Positions 53,646 to 63,046 of a DNA stretch of 64,000 bases are shown here, piece by piece. This DNA comes from Mucinivorans hirudinis (GTDB taxonomy: Bacteria; Bacteroidota; Bacteroidia; Bacteroidales; Rikenellaceae), in the NCBI GenBank assembly GCA_000723505.1, contig HG934468.1, forward strand, positions 1,210,798-1,274,797, read 5' to 3'. A program made the position numbers and the translations under genes. Position 1 is the stretch's first letter. The number at the start of each line of letters is the position of its first letter. A model generated the notes under the pieces. The model made no database searches. It saw nothing but the letters and a program-made list of their open reading frames with translations, and was not told where the DNA came from.

Positions 53646-55202
53646 TTATTTTGGATCTAAAACTATAAAAGGTACTATCATCTCCTCCATCGAAATACCG
53701 CCGTGCTGGAACGTGTTTTTGTAGTAGCGCACGTAGTGGTTATAATTATTGGGATAGACAAGAAAATCGCTGCCCATTGCAAAAATATAGCTCGATGTCA
53801 GATTCGATTTAGGAAGTTCGGCTTGCTCGGGCTTGGTTATCTCGAACACATCGCGAGCATTGTAGCTAAGGTTTCTACCCGACTTATACCTCAGATTGGT
53901 AGAGGTTTCGCGGTCGCCGATAACCTTTATCGGGTTATCGACGTGCATTGTGCCGTGGTCGGACGTGATGATGAGTGTATGACCCTTTGCAGCAACTCGT
54001 TGCATCAACTCATAGAGGTCGGAATGCTCAAACCACGAGCGGGTCAAGCTACGGAAGGCTACCTCGTCCTCGGCTAATTCGCGGATTATATCTGTCTCGG
54101 TGCGTGCGTGAGAGAGTATGTCCAAAAAGTTGTAGACAATCACCGAAAAATCGGCATCGTAGACCTTGTTCATATTATCCAAGAGCCTCTTACCTGCCTC
54201 GGGGCGAATCAGCTTCTCGAAATAATATTTATAGTTCTTGCCGCTGGTTTGAATCAGACGCTTCAAAAACTCCTCCTCGTACTGATTTTTGCCCCCCTCC
54301 TCGCTATCGTTGAGCCACGCATTGGGCATCAACTTGTCGATAGCCAAAGGCGTAAGCCCCGCAAAGATGGCATTGCGCGCATACTGGGTCGCTGTGGGAA
54401 GAATGGCATAATAAAAATCCTCCCTCTCGATATCATAAAAATTGCTGACCATCGAGCGAATCATCAGCCACTGGTCGTAACGGAAATTATCTATCAACAA
54501 AAAAGTTGTCTTCTTGCGGTTATCGACAATCGGAAAAACCTTGCCCCTCATCAAATGGTGCGAAAGTGTGGGGCGGTCGTCCTGCTCCCTTTTGTTGTCA
54601 TACCAGCCGAGGTAGTTCTTCTTGATAAACTTTGCGAACTCGGTGTTAGCCTCTGTCCTCTGATAAGAGAGAATCTCGGAAACACCCTTGTCGCTCGAAC
54701 CGGACAACTCAATATCCCAACCGACAAGTTTTTTGTATACCTTAACCCAATCCTCAGCCGTGCGTGCCTCACCAAGCGAGGAAGATATTGCAGCAAATTC
54801 CGAACGGTAATCTGCCGTGGATTGCTCGGTTACAAGTTGTTGTTGGTGAACATTTTTTTTGATGGAGAGCAACACCTGTGAGGGATTTACGGGCTTTATG
54901 AGGTAGTCGGCAATTTTGCTGCCAACCGCCTTGTCCATAATATTCTCCTCTTCGGATTTGGTAACCATTATCACGGGTGTCATAGGGGCAACATCCTTGA
55001 TGCGGGGCAGAGTCTCTAGCCCTGTGATGCCGGGCATCATCTCATCCAGAATTATCAGGTCGTAGTTTTCGCCCTGCGCCTGCTCAATTGCATCGTAGCC
55101 GTTATTGGACGTATCTACCTTATAACCTTTGCTTTCAAGAAAGAGTATATGTGGTTTGAGTAGTTCGATTTCATCATCTACCCATAGAATTTTGGCATTC
55201 AT
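53646..55202 (-). CDS. porX: PorX: response regulator with PglZ-type effector domain
   Basis: PorX is a regulator of the type IX secretion system, normally paired with the kinase PorY. The 518-residue protein has a receiver domain (1-120) with Asp9/Asp10, phosphoacceptor Asp53 (LIILDEMMPG), Thr81 and Lys103 intact. A helical linker leads to an alkaline-phosphatase-like PglZ domain (about 210-518; LLIDNFRYDQWLMIRSMV, LIITSDHGTMHVDNP). PglZ domains of PorX have phosphodiesterase activity on oligonucleotides. No porY or T9SS core gene is in the window. It heads the operon with tsaE and yifB. Confidence 0.93.
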   Translation of the reverse strand: MNAKILWVDDEIELLKPHILFLESKGYKVDTSNNGYDAIEQAQGENYDLIILDEMMPGITGLETLPRIKDVAPMTPVIMVTKSEEENIMDKAVGSKIADYLIKPVNPSQVLLSIKKNVHQQQLVTEQSTADYRSEFAAISSSLGEARTAEDWVKVYKKLVGWDIELSGSSDKGVSEILSYQRTEANTEFAKFIKKNYLGWYDNKREQDDRPTLSHHLMRGKVFPIVDNRKKTTFLLIDNFRYDQWLMIRSMVSNFYDIEREDFYYAILPTATQYARNAIFAGLTPLAIDKLMPNAWLNDSEEGGKNQYEEEFLKRLIQTSGKNYKYYFEKLIRPEAGKRLLDNMNKVYDADFSVIVYNFLDILSHARTETDIIRELAEDEVAFRSLTRSWFEHSDLYELMQRVAAKGHTLIITSDHGTMHVDNPIKVIGDRETSTNLRYKSGRNLSYNARDVFEITKPEQAELPKSNLTSSYIFAMGSDFLVYPNNYNHYVRYYKNTFQHGGISMEEMIVPFIVLDPK

Positions 55203-55283
55203 AGTTTGTGGGAAATTGTGAGTCCCTGAATCGGGAGTCGGTGTTCACTGTATAAACGTTGATGCAAAGGTAATTATTTTACC

Positions 55284-56048
55284 CTATTTACCGGCTACAC
55301 ACTCAATAAAATATTGAAAGATACGAAGAGTCTCCTCGTTGCCGCCTTTGGTCATAGCCTCGGGGTGGAACTGGAGGGCAATAATCTTACGCGCGGGGTC
55401 TTCGATTGCCTCAACCATACCGTCCGCCGCACGTGCCGTAACAGTGAACCCTTGGGCAAGACGGTCGATTGCTTGATGGTGAAAACTGTTTACAACGGTT
55501 TTATTTGTGCCCAATATTTTTGCTAGCGTAGAACCTGCCTTAATATAAATGGTATGGCTGCCCCATTTACCCGCGCGAGATTGACGATGCTGGATGTAGG
55601 GTTTGCCATAGGTCGATGGTATATCCTGGTAGAGTGTGCCGCCAAAAGCGATATTTATACCCTGCAAGCCGCGACAAATACCCAAAATCGGCTTACCCAG
55701 CTCCACGGCTATCTTTATCATTGCCAAATCAAAAGAGTCGCGCTCGGGAATAACCTCGCCCAACATCTGCGCAGGCTCTTGCCCAAAAAGCAGAGGGTCG
55801 TAGTCCTCGCCGCCTGTCATAATCACGGCATCAACCGCCGCCACCTGCGCGCGCAACAACTCCATATCATCCGTTATTGGAATCACCATCGGTATGCCAC
55901 CGGCTTTGGCTACGGACTCGGTGTAGCTCTTGGGAACACGTACATCATTTTCGCTCCAAGCTGCCGACACCCCAATAATGGGGCGTTTGGTCTGAGCCGC
56001 ACTCGCCAAGGAAACAAAGAGCAGGGATAGGAGAAATAGTCTCTTCAT
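55284..56048 (-). CDS. class I glutamine amidotransferase-like hydrolase (peptidase C26), secreted
   Basis: The 254-residue protein has a signal peptide (MKRLFLLSLLFVSLASAAQ), unusual for the mainly cytoplasmic gamma-glutamyl-GABA hydrolase family. The catalytic Cys125 is in LGICRGLQGIN, and His in LQFHPEAM completes the dyad with a Glu. GGEDYDPLLFG is the other family motif. A periplasmic role in gamma-glutamyl peptide or peptidoglycan-fragment turnover is possible; the substrate is not readable. The downstream side towards porX is 81 bp, so it may be separate. Confidence 0.88.
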   Translation of the reverse strand: MKRLFLLSLLFVSLASAAQTKRPIIGVSAAWSENDVRVPKSYTESVAKAGGIPMVIPITDDMELLRAQVAAVDAVIMTGGEDYDPLLFGQEPAQMLGEVIPERDSFDLAMIKIAVELGKPILGICRGLQGINIAFGGTLYQDIPSTYGKPYIQHRQSRAGKWGSHTIYIKAGSTLAKILGTNKTVVNSFHHQAIDRLAQGFTVTARAADGMVEAIEDPARKIIALQFHPEAMTKGGNEETLRIFQYFIECVAGK

Positions 56049-56081
56049 AGTGGGAATTTTGGTGGTTTATTAACTCGGCTT

Positions 56082-56144
56082 TGAAAAATTAGCGAGCGGG
56101 TCATCGTCTTGGGGGATGTTCAGATGAATTTTCAGAAGCCCCCC
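56082..56144. repeat. dispersed hairpin-type repeat, copy C
   Basis: GAAAAATTAG, then TCATCGTCTTGGGGG, TGTTCAG and AATTTTCAGAAGCCCCCC match copy A at 21701-21787 block by block. The element lies between the stop of an M23 peptidase gene (56154, minus) and the start of the C26 gene (56048). Confidence 0.6.
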
Positions 56145-56153
56145 TATAATCAC

Positions 56154-57068
56154 TTAATCAAATGCTTGCATTCCGGCGGCGGCAGTCTTGCGCAATCTTT
56201 CGATGCTGCTTACATCGACATCCAAAAAGAAGTAATCCAACGGGTCTACCGCCTTGCCGCGCAGCCTAACCTCGTAGTGGAGGTGTGGGGCGAACGAGAG
56301 ACCGCTGTTACCCGAAAAAGCTATTACCTCACCCCGCTTCACGCGCTGCCCATTGGTGACGAGCACCTTTTCGAGATTGCCATAAAAAGTATCAAACCGA
56401 TTGTCGTGTTTTATTTTTACGCTTATTCCGGTATTTTGTCCGCGCAGGTTGATTTCGCTAACCACCCCATCTGCCGTTGCAAAGACGGCAGTTCCCTCGG
56501 GTAACGAAAAATCGACGCCCGGGTGGTGGCGCATAGATTTATAAAAGGGGTGTATCCGGTTGCCGAAAGAGGCGGTCAGCAACGAAAAATCAGGATTCAC
56601 CACCGGCTGAATGGCAGGTGTGGCATTAGCTTGGGCACGATTCTGCTCGGTGAATTTCAGAGTCGATTCTATCTGAGAATTAACATTGTAAACCCTCTGA
56701 GATAACAGACCAACGCGCTCGATAAAATCGTCGCCCAACTCGGTATTGCTGCGGTTTTGCAGGTCGGCAATCTCGAAAACTATATTTGTGCTGTCCTTGG
56801 CGGGGGAGTAAGGTTCAGCCTCGAAAAGCATTTTGTGGATATTATTATCACGCGCGCTCACATTCTCCATCACCGAATAGAGCGAATCATATCTGCTGCT
56901 CAGAGTAGCATACTGCTCGGCGAGTTTGCGGTTGGCTATCTTGATCTCGTGCTCAATGGGGGTGTCGAAAAATAGCGATAGCACCAAGTAGTAGACAACG
57001 GCAATGCCCGCCCCCCACAGTAGGCGGAAGAGCCATTTTATCATTGTGCGTATATAGTTGGGATTCAT
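56154..57068 (-). CDS. M23 (LytM) family peptidase, membrane-anchored
   Basis: Starting at MNPNYIRTMIKW (57068) gives 304 residues; the longer frame to 57146 would add residues encoded by the repeated GGACTTTTGGGAC tract and is rejected. There is one N-terminal membrane helix (about 10-33), a coiled-coil region (about 40-150), and an M23 domain with HHPGVDFS and the C-terminal HLHYEVRLRG zinc motif. It would cut peptidoglycan cross-links or recruit other hydrolases. It follows a paralogous M23 gene, separated by the repeat tract. Confidence 0.9.
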   Translation of the reverse strand: MNPNYIRTMIKWLFRLLWGAGIAVVYYLVLSLFFDTPIEHEIKIANRKLAEQYATLSSRYDSLYSVMENVSARDNNIHKMLFEAEPYSPAKDSTNIVFEIADLQNRSNTELGDDFIERVGLLSQRVYNVNSQIESTLKFTEQNRAQANATPAIQPVVNPDFSLLTASFGNRIHPFYKSMRHHPGVDFSLPEGTAVFATADGVVSEINLRGQNTGISVKIKHDNRFDTFYGNLEKVLVTNGQRVKRGEVIAFSGNSGLSFAPHLHYEVRLRGKAVDPLDYFFLDVDVSSIERLRKTAAAGMQAFD

Positions 57069-57086
57069 TTGGCTTTGGGGGTGGTA

Positions 57087-57140
57087 TGACTTTTGGGACG
57101 GGTAGGACTTTTGGGACTGGTAGGACTTTTGGGACGGTTC
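57087..57140. repeat. GGACTTTTGGGAC repeat between the M23 genes
   Basis: Three copies with an 18-bp period (57087, 57105 and 57123) of GGACTTTTGGGAC followed by a GGTA-type spacer. The unit is closely related to GGACTTTTG in the tract before rsmA at 3278-3322, 54 kb away. It occupies the leader of the downstream M23 gene on the minus strand. Confidence 0.85.
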
Positions 57141-57157
57141 TATCAATTCTCGATTCC

Positions 57158-58132
57158 CTACTCATAAGTGGTTTCGCGTGCGTTTGCTATAATATTGCGG
57201 TACTCTTCACTGCTCATATCACGGCTGAAATAGCTCACCGGATTTACGTGCTTTCCGCGGAAAAAGACCTCGTAGTGAAGATGTGTACCTGTGGTGACCC
57301 CTGTTGCGCCCATCTCTCCGATTATCTCTCCTCGTTTGACTACCTGCCCCGTGCGCACAATTATCTTACTCAGGTGGGCATATCGAGTTCGGTAACCGAA
57401 ACCGTGGTCAATGAGAACTTGTTTGCCATATCCACTCCCCCAGTCAGCCTCGCGAACCGTACCCGTAGCCGTTGCATATATGGGAGTACCCTGCCTGGCG
57501 GGAATATCGACACCCGTATGCAGGTGATAGTAACCCTTTACCGGATGGTATCGTCCGCCGAAAGCTCCCATACGGTTTGTCATTCTACGCTGGTCTATGG
57601 GAAAAATCGCCGGAATACACTCAGCCATCATATCCTTGTCCATTGCCAAAAGCTCGATTTGGTCAAAAGACAAAGACTGGGCATAGAGTTGCCGCCCGAG
57701 GGCATCCAACTGTGCGGCATTGCCGCTCATCAACTGCGCAAAACGTCCGTAGCGTGCGTGTGCATATTTACTGTCGGGATAGGGCTGCCAGATACCCTCC
57801 ATCGTGAAAGTGTCAATCGCAAATACCGAACGGTATACGTTGCGGTCACGATTGCGAATCTCGGCAAGCTCTGCCGTTGCCTGCTCTATTTTTTGGCTCA
57901 GCATACCATAATTGTCCACCAAATCGTTATTCTCCTTGCGTAGTGCATACATTTTCGGAGTATAGAAAAAGTAGGAAAAGACCAAATTAGCAACCATCGC
58001 CAATATAAATATAATAAGCAGACGGCGCGTATAGTAGTAGAACCACATACGCACGGGAAGGATAAACTTCTCGCGGAAATAGTGGTAAAGTATGTTATTT
58101 TCTCTCCTATGCTGCATATGGTACTGACGCAA
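57158..58132 (-). CDS. M23 (LytM) family peptidase, membrane-anchored
   Basis: The 324-residue protein (start possibly at the ATG five codons in) has a basic N-terminus, a membrane helix (about 35-57), coiled coil (about 60-110) and an M23 domain with YYHLHTGVDIP, and HLHYEVFFRG. All zinc ligands appear present. It is a tandem paralogue of the M23 gene at 56154, with different N-terminal extensions. It is divergent from the polysaccharide-export gene with 89 bp between them. Confidence 0.92.
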   Translation of the reverse strand: MRQYHMQHRRENNILYHYFREKFILPVRMWFYYYTRRLLIIFILAMVANLVFSYFFYTPKMYALRKENNDLVDNYGMLSQKIEQATAELAEIRNRDRNVYRSVFAIDTFTMEGIWQPYPDSKYAHARYGRFAQLMSGNAAQLDALGRQLYAQSLSFDQIELLAMDKDMMAECIPAIFPIDQRRMTNRMGAFGGRYHPVKGYYHLHTGVDIPARQGTPIYATATGTVREADWGSGYGKQVLIDHGFGYRTRYAHLSKIIVRTGQVVKRGEIIGEMGATGVTTGTHLHYEVFFRGKHVNPVSYFSRDMSSEEYRNIIANARETTYE

Positions 58133-58189
58133 AGTTACACAAAAAAATTCTTTTGTTGTGATTAAACTGTAAATATTGGTTAATAATTG

Positions 58190-58197
58190 TTATCTTT
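58190..58197 (+). promoter_or_regulatory. -7 element of the polysaccharide-export gene
   Basis: TATCTTTG lies 24 bp before the start at 58222 and matches TAnnTTTG; the -33 region (TATTGG near 58172) is a poor match. Confidence 0.5.
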
Positions 58198-58221
58198 GCC
58201 AAAATAATTTTTCAAAAGACG

Positions 58222-60558
58222 ATGAAAGTGAAATTATTAATATTTTCTCTGCTCGTATGGCTACTCTCAACACTTTCCGCTACGGGACAGACAGCCCAGG
58301 AAAAGAGACTCATTGATGAGTTCAACAAGGGGAAGAAGGAGAATATTGATGCGCGGCAGAAGAACTCCACGCAAAGTGTAACTAATCGTAGTCGAACGCT
58401 AAGCCAAGATAATACACCCACAGATAACATCATAGACGACAAATTTAAATTCACCACCGACTCACTCAGGGTTATGGAGATTCTTAATAGCCGTTCGACG
58501 GGTGTATTCGGGCGTGAACTATTTGATAAGAAAAATGTATCTTTCGCTCCGGTCTACAACATTCCCACTCCGGCAAACTACATACTGGCGGGTGGTGACC
58601 AAGTACTTATCGACATTTGGGGAGAAGTGGACAAGAGTTACGACCTGAAAATTTCGCCCGACGGCAACATAAATATACCGGAGGTGGGCGTGGTACACCT
58701 TGCCGGATTGACGGTTGCACAAGCTGAAAATGTGGTGCGCAATAGCGTAGCAAAGCGAAACGAGGGGGTGGAGACGGGTAGCACAAAAGTGACCTTTTCG
58801 CTGGGTAATATCCGTTCAATCAAAGTGAACGTAATAGGCGAGGCGGCTGTGCCGGGGACGTATACTGTGCCGTCGTTGGCAACACTCTTCAATGTGCTCT
58901 ATGCAGCAGGTGGGGTGAGCGATATTGGGTCGCTGCGAAATATTAAACTATACAGAAACGGCAAGCAGGTGGCTGCGCTCGATGTCTACGACTACCTGCT
59001 CAATGGCAAAAATGTTGCCGATATTCGATTGGATGACAATGACCTGGTGGTAATAGAACCATTCAAGAGCATCGTAGATATAAGGGGACAGGTTCGCCGT
59101 GCACGAAAATATGAACTCAAGGATGGCGAGAGTTTTGTCGATTTGCTCAAAATAAGCGGTGGGTTCGATGGTAAAGCATATACGGACAATGTGACTGTGC
59201 ACCGTTCGGATGGCAAAAGATTGGAGATAATCACGCTCGACAAAGACCGATTTGAGGATTTCGTGCTCGTGAATCGCGACAGTATCATCGTGGGCGAGAT
59301 TGTGCCCACATACACCAACCGCGTAACCCTCAAGGGTGCGGTGTGGCGTCCGGGGGATTATCAAGTATCACACGTAATTGCTACGGTGGGCGATCTGGTG
59401 CGTAAGGCTGAGGGTGTGCGTGAGGATGCTTTTTTGGGGCGGGTGCAAATTTCCAGATTAGACACCGTGGATATGCAACGCGGGATTATTTCGGTTAATC
59501 TTGGCGATGTGCTAAGCGGTAAGGCGAGCGATGTACTTCTGAATAAGGAAGATATTGTTACCGTTTTCTCCTTGGATACTTTGCGCCAAAAGCAGTTTTT
59601 GTCAATCAAAGGAGAGGTTAACAACCCCAACGACTCAATACCATTTGTGCGTAATGCAACGGTGGAAGATGTCATATTGCTTGCCAACGGATTGACCGAT
59701 GGGGCGTCCCGTGCACGTTTGGAGGTATTCCGACGCATAAAAAACCCCAATTCAACAGAAGTTTCCGACCGCAAGGCACTCGCTTTTCAGTTTGAGATTG
59801 GCGAAGACTTGTCGATAAAAGATAGAGATAGCAAGTTCAGACTTGAGCCCTTTGACGAGATTGTTGTGCGCCGCTCACCGGGGTACATTAAACAACAGAC
59901 TGTACGCATAAAGGGAGAGGTTGTATTTCCCGGTGAGTATGTTCTCACCGATATTGACAACCGACTCTCAACATTGGTCTCCAATGCCGGAGGGCTGTCC
60001 CAAACCGCATATGCCAAAGGAGCATACTTACGGAGGAAAATAGGTGATGATGAACAGGAACGCGTAAAGGCTATCGAAAAGATTATGAGAAATATGCAAT
60101 CAGCGAGTAAGGATAGCCTTAAATTAGATATTGAGGAGTTAAAAACTTCTTATATGGTGGGAATAAACCTCATTGATGCGCTACAAAGACCGGGCAGTGA
60201 TGTGGATGTGGTGTTACAGGAGGGAGACGAATTAGTAATTCCGGAGTTTAACAATACCGTGAAAATCAGTGGAGCAGTATATTACCCCAATGCGGTGACG
60301 TATATGCCCAATATGAGCATCAATGATTACATAAATATGGCAGGTGGGTATTCACAACAAGCCAGACGTAAACCATTTATCATCTATATGAATGGTATGG
60401 TTGCATCCGGAAATTTGGGACGTAAATCAATACAACCAGGCTGCGAGATTGTTGTTCCGCAAAGACCGATGAGCAAACAGGTGACCTTGTCCGAAATATT
60501 GGCAATTACCACATCTTCGGTTTCTATGTTGGCTCTGATAGCAAACCTTGTTAAGTAG
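58222..60558 (+). CDS. polysaccharide export protein with multiple SLBB domains
   Basis: The 778-residue protein has a signal peptide (MKVKLLIFSLLVWLLSTLSA), a polysaccharide-biosynthesis/export (PES) domain (about 110-190; YILAGGDQVLIDIWGEVDKSYDLKISPDG) and several SLBB domains (visible at IKVNVIGEAAVPGTYTVPS, DIRGQVRRARKYEL, TLKGAVWRPGDYQV, SIKGEVNNPNDSIPF, IKGEVVFPGEYVLTD, KISGAVYYPNAVTYMP). It resembles Wza-type outer-membrane exporters for capsule or exopolysaccharide, but no other capsule gene is in view. There is no lipobox. Kdo transferase follows with almost no gap. Confidence 0.9.
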   Translation: MKVKLLIFSLLVWLLSTLSATGQTAQEKRLIDEFNKGKKENIDARQKNSTQSVTNRSRTLSQDNTPTDNIIDDKFKFTTDSLRVMEILNSRSTGVFGRELFDKKNVSFAPVYNIPTPANYILAGGDQVLIDIWGEVDKSYDLKISPDGNINIPEVGVVHLAGLTVAQAENVVRNSVAKRNEGVETGSTKVTFSLGNIRSIKVNVIGEAAVPGTYTVPSLATLFNVLYAAGGVSDIGSLRNIKLYRNGKQVAALDVYDYLLNGKNVADIRLDDNDLVVIEPFKSIVDIRGQVRRARKYELKDGESFVDLLKISGGFDGKAYTDNVTVHRSDGKRLEIITLDKDRFEDFVLVNRDSIIVGEIVPTYTNRVTLKGAVWRPGDYQVSHVIATVGDLVRKAEGVREDAFLGRVQISRLDTVDMQRGIISVNLGDVLSGKASDVLLNKEDIVTVFSLDTLRQKQFLSIKGEVNNPNDSIPFVRNATVEDVILLANGLTDGASRARLEVFRRIKNPNSTEVSDRKALAFQFEIGEDLSIKDRDSKFRLEPFDEIVVRRSPGYIKQQTVRIKGEVVFPGEYVLTDIDNRLSTLVSNAGGLSQTAYAKGAYLRRKIGDDEQERVKAIEKIMRNMQSASKDSLKLDIEELKTSYMVGINLIDALQRPGSDVDVVLQEGDELVIPEFNNTVKISGAVYYPNAVTYMPNMSINDYINMAGGYSQQARRKPFIIYMNGMVASGNLGRKSIQPGCEIVVPQRPMSKQVTLSEILAITTSSVSMLALIANLVK

Positions 60559-60563
60559 TGAGT

Positions 60564-61778
60564 ATGCGCCTGCTGTACGAAATATCTATACACCTTTTCA
60601 ATGCAGCAGTGGCACTTGCTGCATTGTTTGGTAATAGTAAGGCAAGGTTGATGATAAGGGGTAGGCGCGGTGTGGTGGCGCGTGCACTCGCCGAGAATGA
60701 GGATGATGCGAGAACCACCGTGTGGGTGCATTGTGCGTCGCTCGGTGAGTTCGAACAAGGCAGACCACTTATCGAGAAGATTAAGGAACAGTCGCCGGAT
60801 GTGAAAATAGTGCTGACATTCTTCTCCCCTTCGGGTTATGAGGTTCGCAAGAATTTTCCCAAGGCAGACTATATATACTATCTCCCCTCGGACACCGCTC
60901 GCAATGCGCGCCGCTTTGTGAAGGCTATAAAACCGGATGTGGCGATTTTCGTAAAATATGAGTATTGGTATAACTATTTGAGAGAGCTCAGAGGCGCGGA
61001 GGCAAAGAGCTATGTGGTGTCGGCGATTTTCCGTGAGGGGATCTATTTTTTCAAACCCTACGGCGGATTTTTCAGAGGTATGTTGAGGTTGATTGATTGG
61101 TTTTTTGTGCAGAACCAGGAGTCGCAAAGATTGCTGTCTTCGATTGGAATAGTTGATAATGTGACCATTACCGGCGACACACGATTCGACAGAGTGGCGG
61201 ACATAGTAGCAAAAGCACCTCAACTACCCATTGTTGAGCGTTTTGCGGCGGGAAGTAAAGTTGTGGTTTGCGGAAGCACGTGGATGGCAGATTTTCACCT
61301 GCTGTTACCACTAATGCAAAATCACCCCGATATAAAATTTATAATCGCACCCCACCAAATAGACGAGTCGGAAATAGAGAAGATGATAAAAATGAGTGGG
61401 CGGGAGGCAACACGATATACTCAGCGCAGCAATCCAGAAGCGACGCTGATGATTATCGACTGCATCGGCATACTATCGGGGGTATATGCCTACGGGGATA
61501 TTGCATACATAGGAGGAGGATTTGGCGTGGGGATACATAATATTTTGGAGGCTGCCACGTGGGGAAAACCCGTGATTTTCGGTCCGAACTATCGGAAATT
61601 TCGCGAGGCGGTGGATTTGGTAACACTCGGAGGAGCTTTTTCCGTAGCTGATTTTTCGCAACTGAACCAAACTTTTGCTCATATTTTGGACAATCAAGTG
61701 CAGATTTCGCAAATCTCGAAAGCGTACGTCGAACAAAACATAGGTGCTACAAAACATATATTGGAGAAGATATTATAA
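60564..61778 (+). CDS. waaA: 3-deoxy-D-manno-octulosonic acid transferase
   Basis: WaaA (KdtA) adds Kdo to lipid A at the inner membrane. The 404-residue protein starts at ATG 60564 (a GTG at 60558 overlapping the previous stop is an alternative). Motifs include the N-terminal ALFGNSKARLMIRGRRG, VWVHCASLGEFEQGRPLIE with the catalytic Glu, FFSPSGYEVRKNF, KYEYWYNY and GGGFGVGIHNILEAATWGKPVIFGP. LpxH nearby is another lipid A enzyme, so the locus contributes to the LPS core. Confidence 0.93.
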   Translation: MRLLYEISIHLFNAAVALAALFGNSKARLMIRGRRGVVARALAENEDDARTTVWVHCASLGEFEQGRPLIEKIKEQSPDVKIVLTFFSPSGYEVRKNFPKADYIYYLPSDTARNARRFVKAIKPDVAIFVKYEYWYNYLRELRGAEAKSYVVSAIFREGIYFFKPYGGFFRGMLRLIDWFFVQNQESQRLLSSIGIVDNVTITGDTRFDRVADIVAKAPQLPIVERFAAGSKVVVCGSTWMADFHLLLPLMQNHPDIKFIIAPHQIDESEIEKMIKMSGREATRYTQRSNPEATLMIIDCIGILSGVYAYGDIAYIGGGFGVGIHNILEAATWGKPVIFGPNYRKFREAVDLVTLGGAFSVADFSQLNQTFAHILDNQVQISQISKAYVEQNIGATKHILEKIL

Positions 61779-61782
61779 AAAT

Positions 61783-62937
61783 ATGAAACGAATAATATTC
61801 AGCATTTTAGTTCTTATCCTGATGGCAGGATGCGGCAACAAAAACGCGGCAGTTATCGATGGGCAATTTTTCGGTGCAGCCGACAAGTTGGTAACTCTGG
61901 AGAGAATCACCCCAACGGGAAGCATAATTGCGGACACCTCGCGAACGAACTCCGAAGGAAAGTTTAACTTCAAAATAGATTTTACCGACATTGAAAACCC
62001 CTCGTTTTTCAACGTAAGGTTGGCAGATGAGTTTGTGCCGTTGCTTGTGAGCGCGGGTGAGAAGGTGGAGCTCAGTTCGGTGGGTAAGATATATTTTAAC
62101 TATAAGGTGTCGGGCTCTGAGGGCTCTGAAAAGCTCAACGACTATCACAAACTTATTGTCTCGGCGGTGAGCCGTTTGGACTCAATATCAAACCTATACA
62201 ACCTAGCAGTAACACAGGAGAGGCGAACGGAGCTTGGACGACTGCTCAGTCGCGAATATGTCAAAATGAAGCAGGGAGCTATCTCATTTGTGATGAAAAA
62301 CTCAAATTCGCTAGCATCCATCGTCCCTCTGTTCCAACCGATGTACACGGGGCGCTTCCTCTTTGATGCACCGGGAGATGTGGTATACTACCGTGCGGTG
62401 GCAGACTCTATGCAGAAGTACCACCCACAAACCGCATTCCTAAAATCGCTGCGCAACGAAATCAGCCGCGTAGACAACTACTATGCCATAGACTCAATGT
62501 TGCTCGCTAGTGTTGCCCAGAATAGCAACTTCCCCGAAATAGAGACCAAAGACGCTGCAGGAAATGGAATTAAGCTATCGCAGACAGTGGCGCAAAGTGG
62601 TGCGGTGCTACTGACTTTCACCTCCAATAGCACGGACGCGCTCAAGGCATTGAATCGCGAATTTTTGGATGTATACAATAAGTACAAGGTGGCGGGCTTC
62701 GAGATTTTCGAGGTGTCGGTGGATACAGACCGTGCTGGGTGGCTCAAAAACATTACAGATGCTCGCCTTCCGTGGATTCGTACCAACAACTTCGCGGGGA
62801 CAAAGTCCGGCGCGGTAAACTCTTATAATGTCCAAAAGATACCCGCCAACTTCCTTATCAATACCCACGGAGATATTGTCGGCAAAGACCTTACCCCCGA
62901 AAAACTGGAAAGCGCGCTCAAAGAAATACTTAAGTAG
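61783..62937 (+). CDS. thioredoxin-fold lipoprotein without CxxC (TlpA/DUF4369-like)
   Basis: Starting at MKRIIFSILVLILMAGCGNK (61783) gives 384 residues with a lipobox and Cys17. An N-terminal DUF4369-like beta domain (about 22-115), a helical middle and a C-terminal thioredoxin-like domain (about 245-384) are seen; the latter ends KIPANFLINTHGDIV, the cis-proline loop typical of TlpA. At the active-site position the usual WCxxC is VLLTFTSNSTDA, so both redox cysteines are missing. It is probably a binding or structural relative rather than a disulfide reductase. It begins 4 bp after waaA. Confidence 0.85.
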   Translation: MKRIIFSILVLILMAGCGNKNAAVIDGQFFGAADKLVTLERITPTGSIIADTSRTNSEGKFNFKIDFTDIENPSFFNVRLADEFVPLLVSAGEKVELSSVGKIYFNYKVSGSEGSEKLNDYHKLIVSAVSRLDSISNLYNLAVTQERRTELGRLLSREYVKMKQGAISFVMKNSNSLASIVPLFQPMYTGRFLFDAPGDVVYYRAVADSMQKYHPQTAFLKSLRNEISRVDNYYAIDSMLLASVAQNSNFPEIETKDAAGNGIKLSQTVAQSGAVLLTFTSNSTDALKALNREFLDVYNKYKVAGFEIFEVSVDTDRAGWLKNITDARLPWIRTNNFAGTKSGAVNSYNVQKIPANFLINTHGDIVGKDLTPEKLESALKEILK

Positions 62938-63046
62938 TGAATCGAGGATTGGTAATCGGCTTGTGTAAAGTTTGTCCGAGTTTCACATCCATAATTGAAA
63001 TACGCAAACCGATTCACAATTCACAATTCACAATTTACAGAGAAAA

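Noticed and set aside
16943-56080. TATTAACTCGGC 12-mer at three loci (about 16943, 48828 and 56069)
   Set aside because: Short, in mixed orientation and without a common context; it could be chance or part of the larger repeat at 56082.
57069-57165. N-terminal SQKSY repeat extension of the M23 peptidase
   Set aside because: It is encoded by the GGACTTTTGGGAC repeat tract; the membrane helix expected at the N-terminus follows the ATG at 57068.
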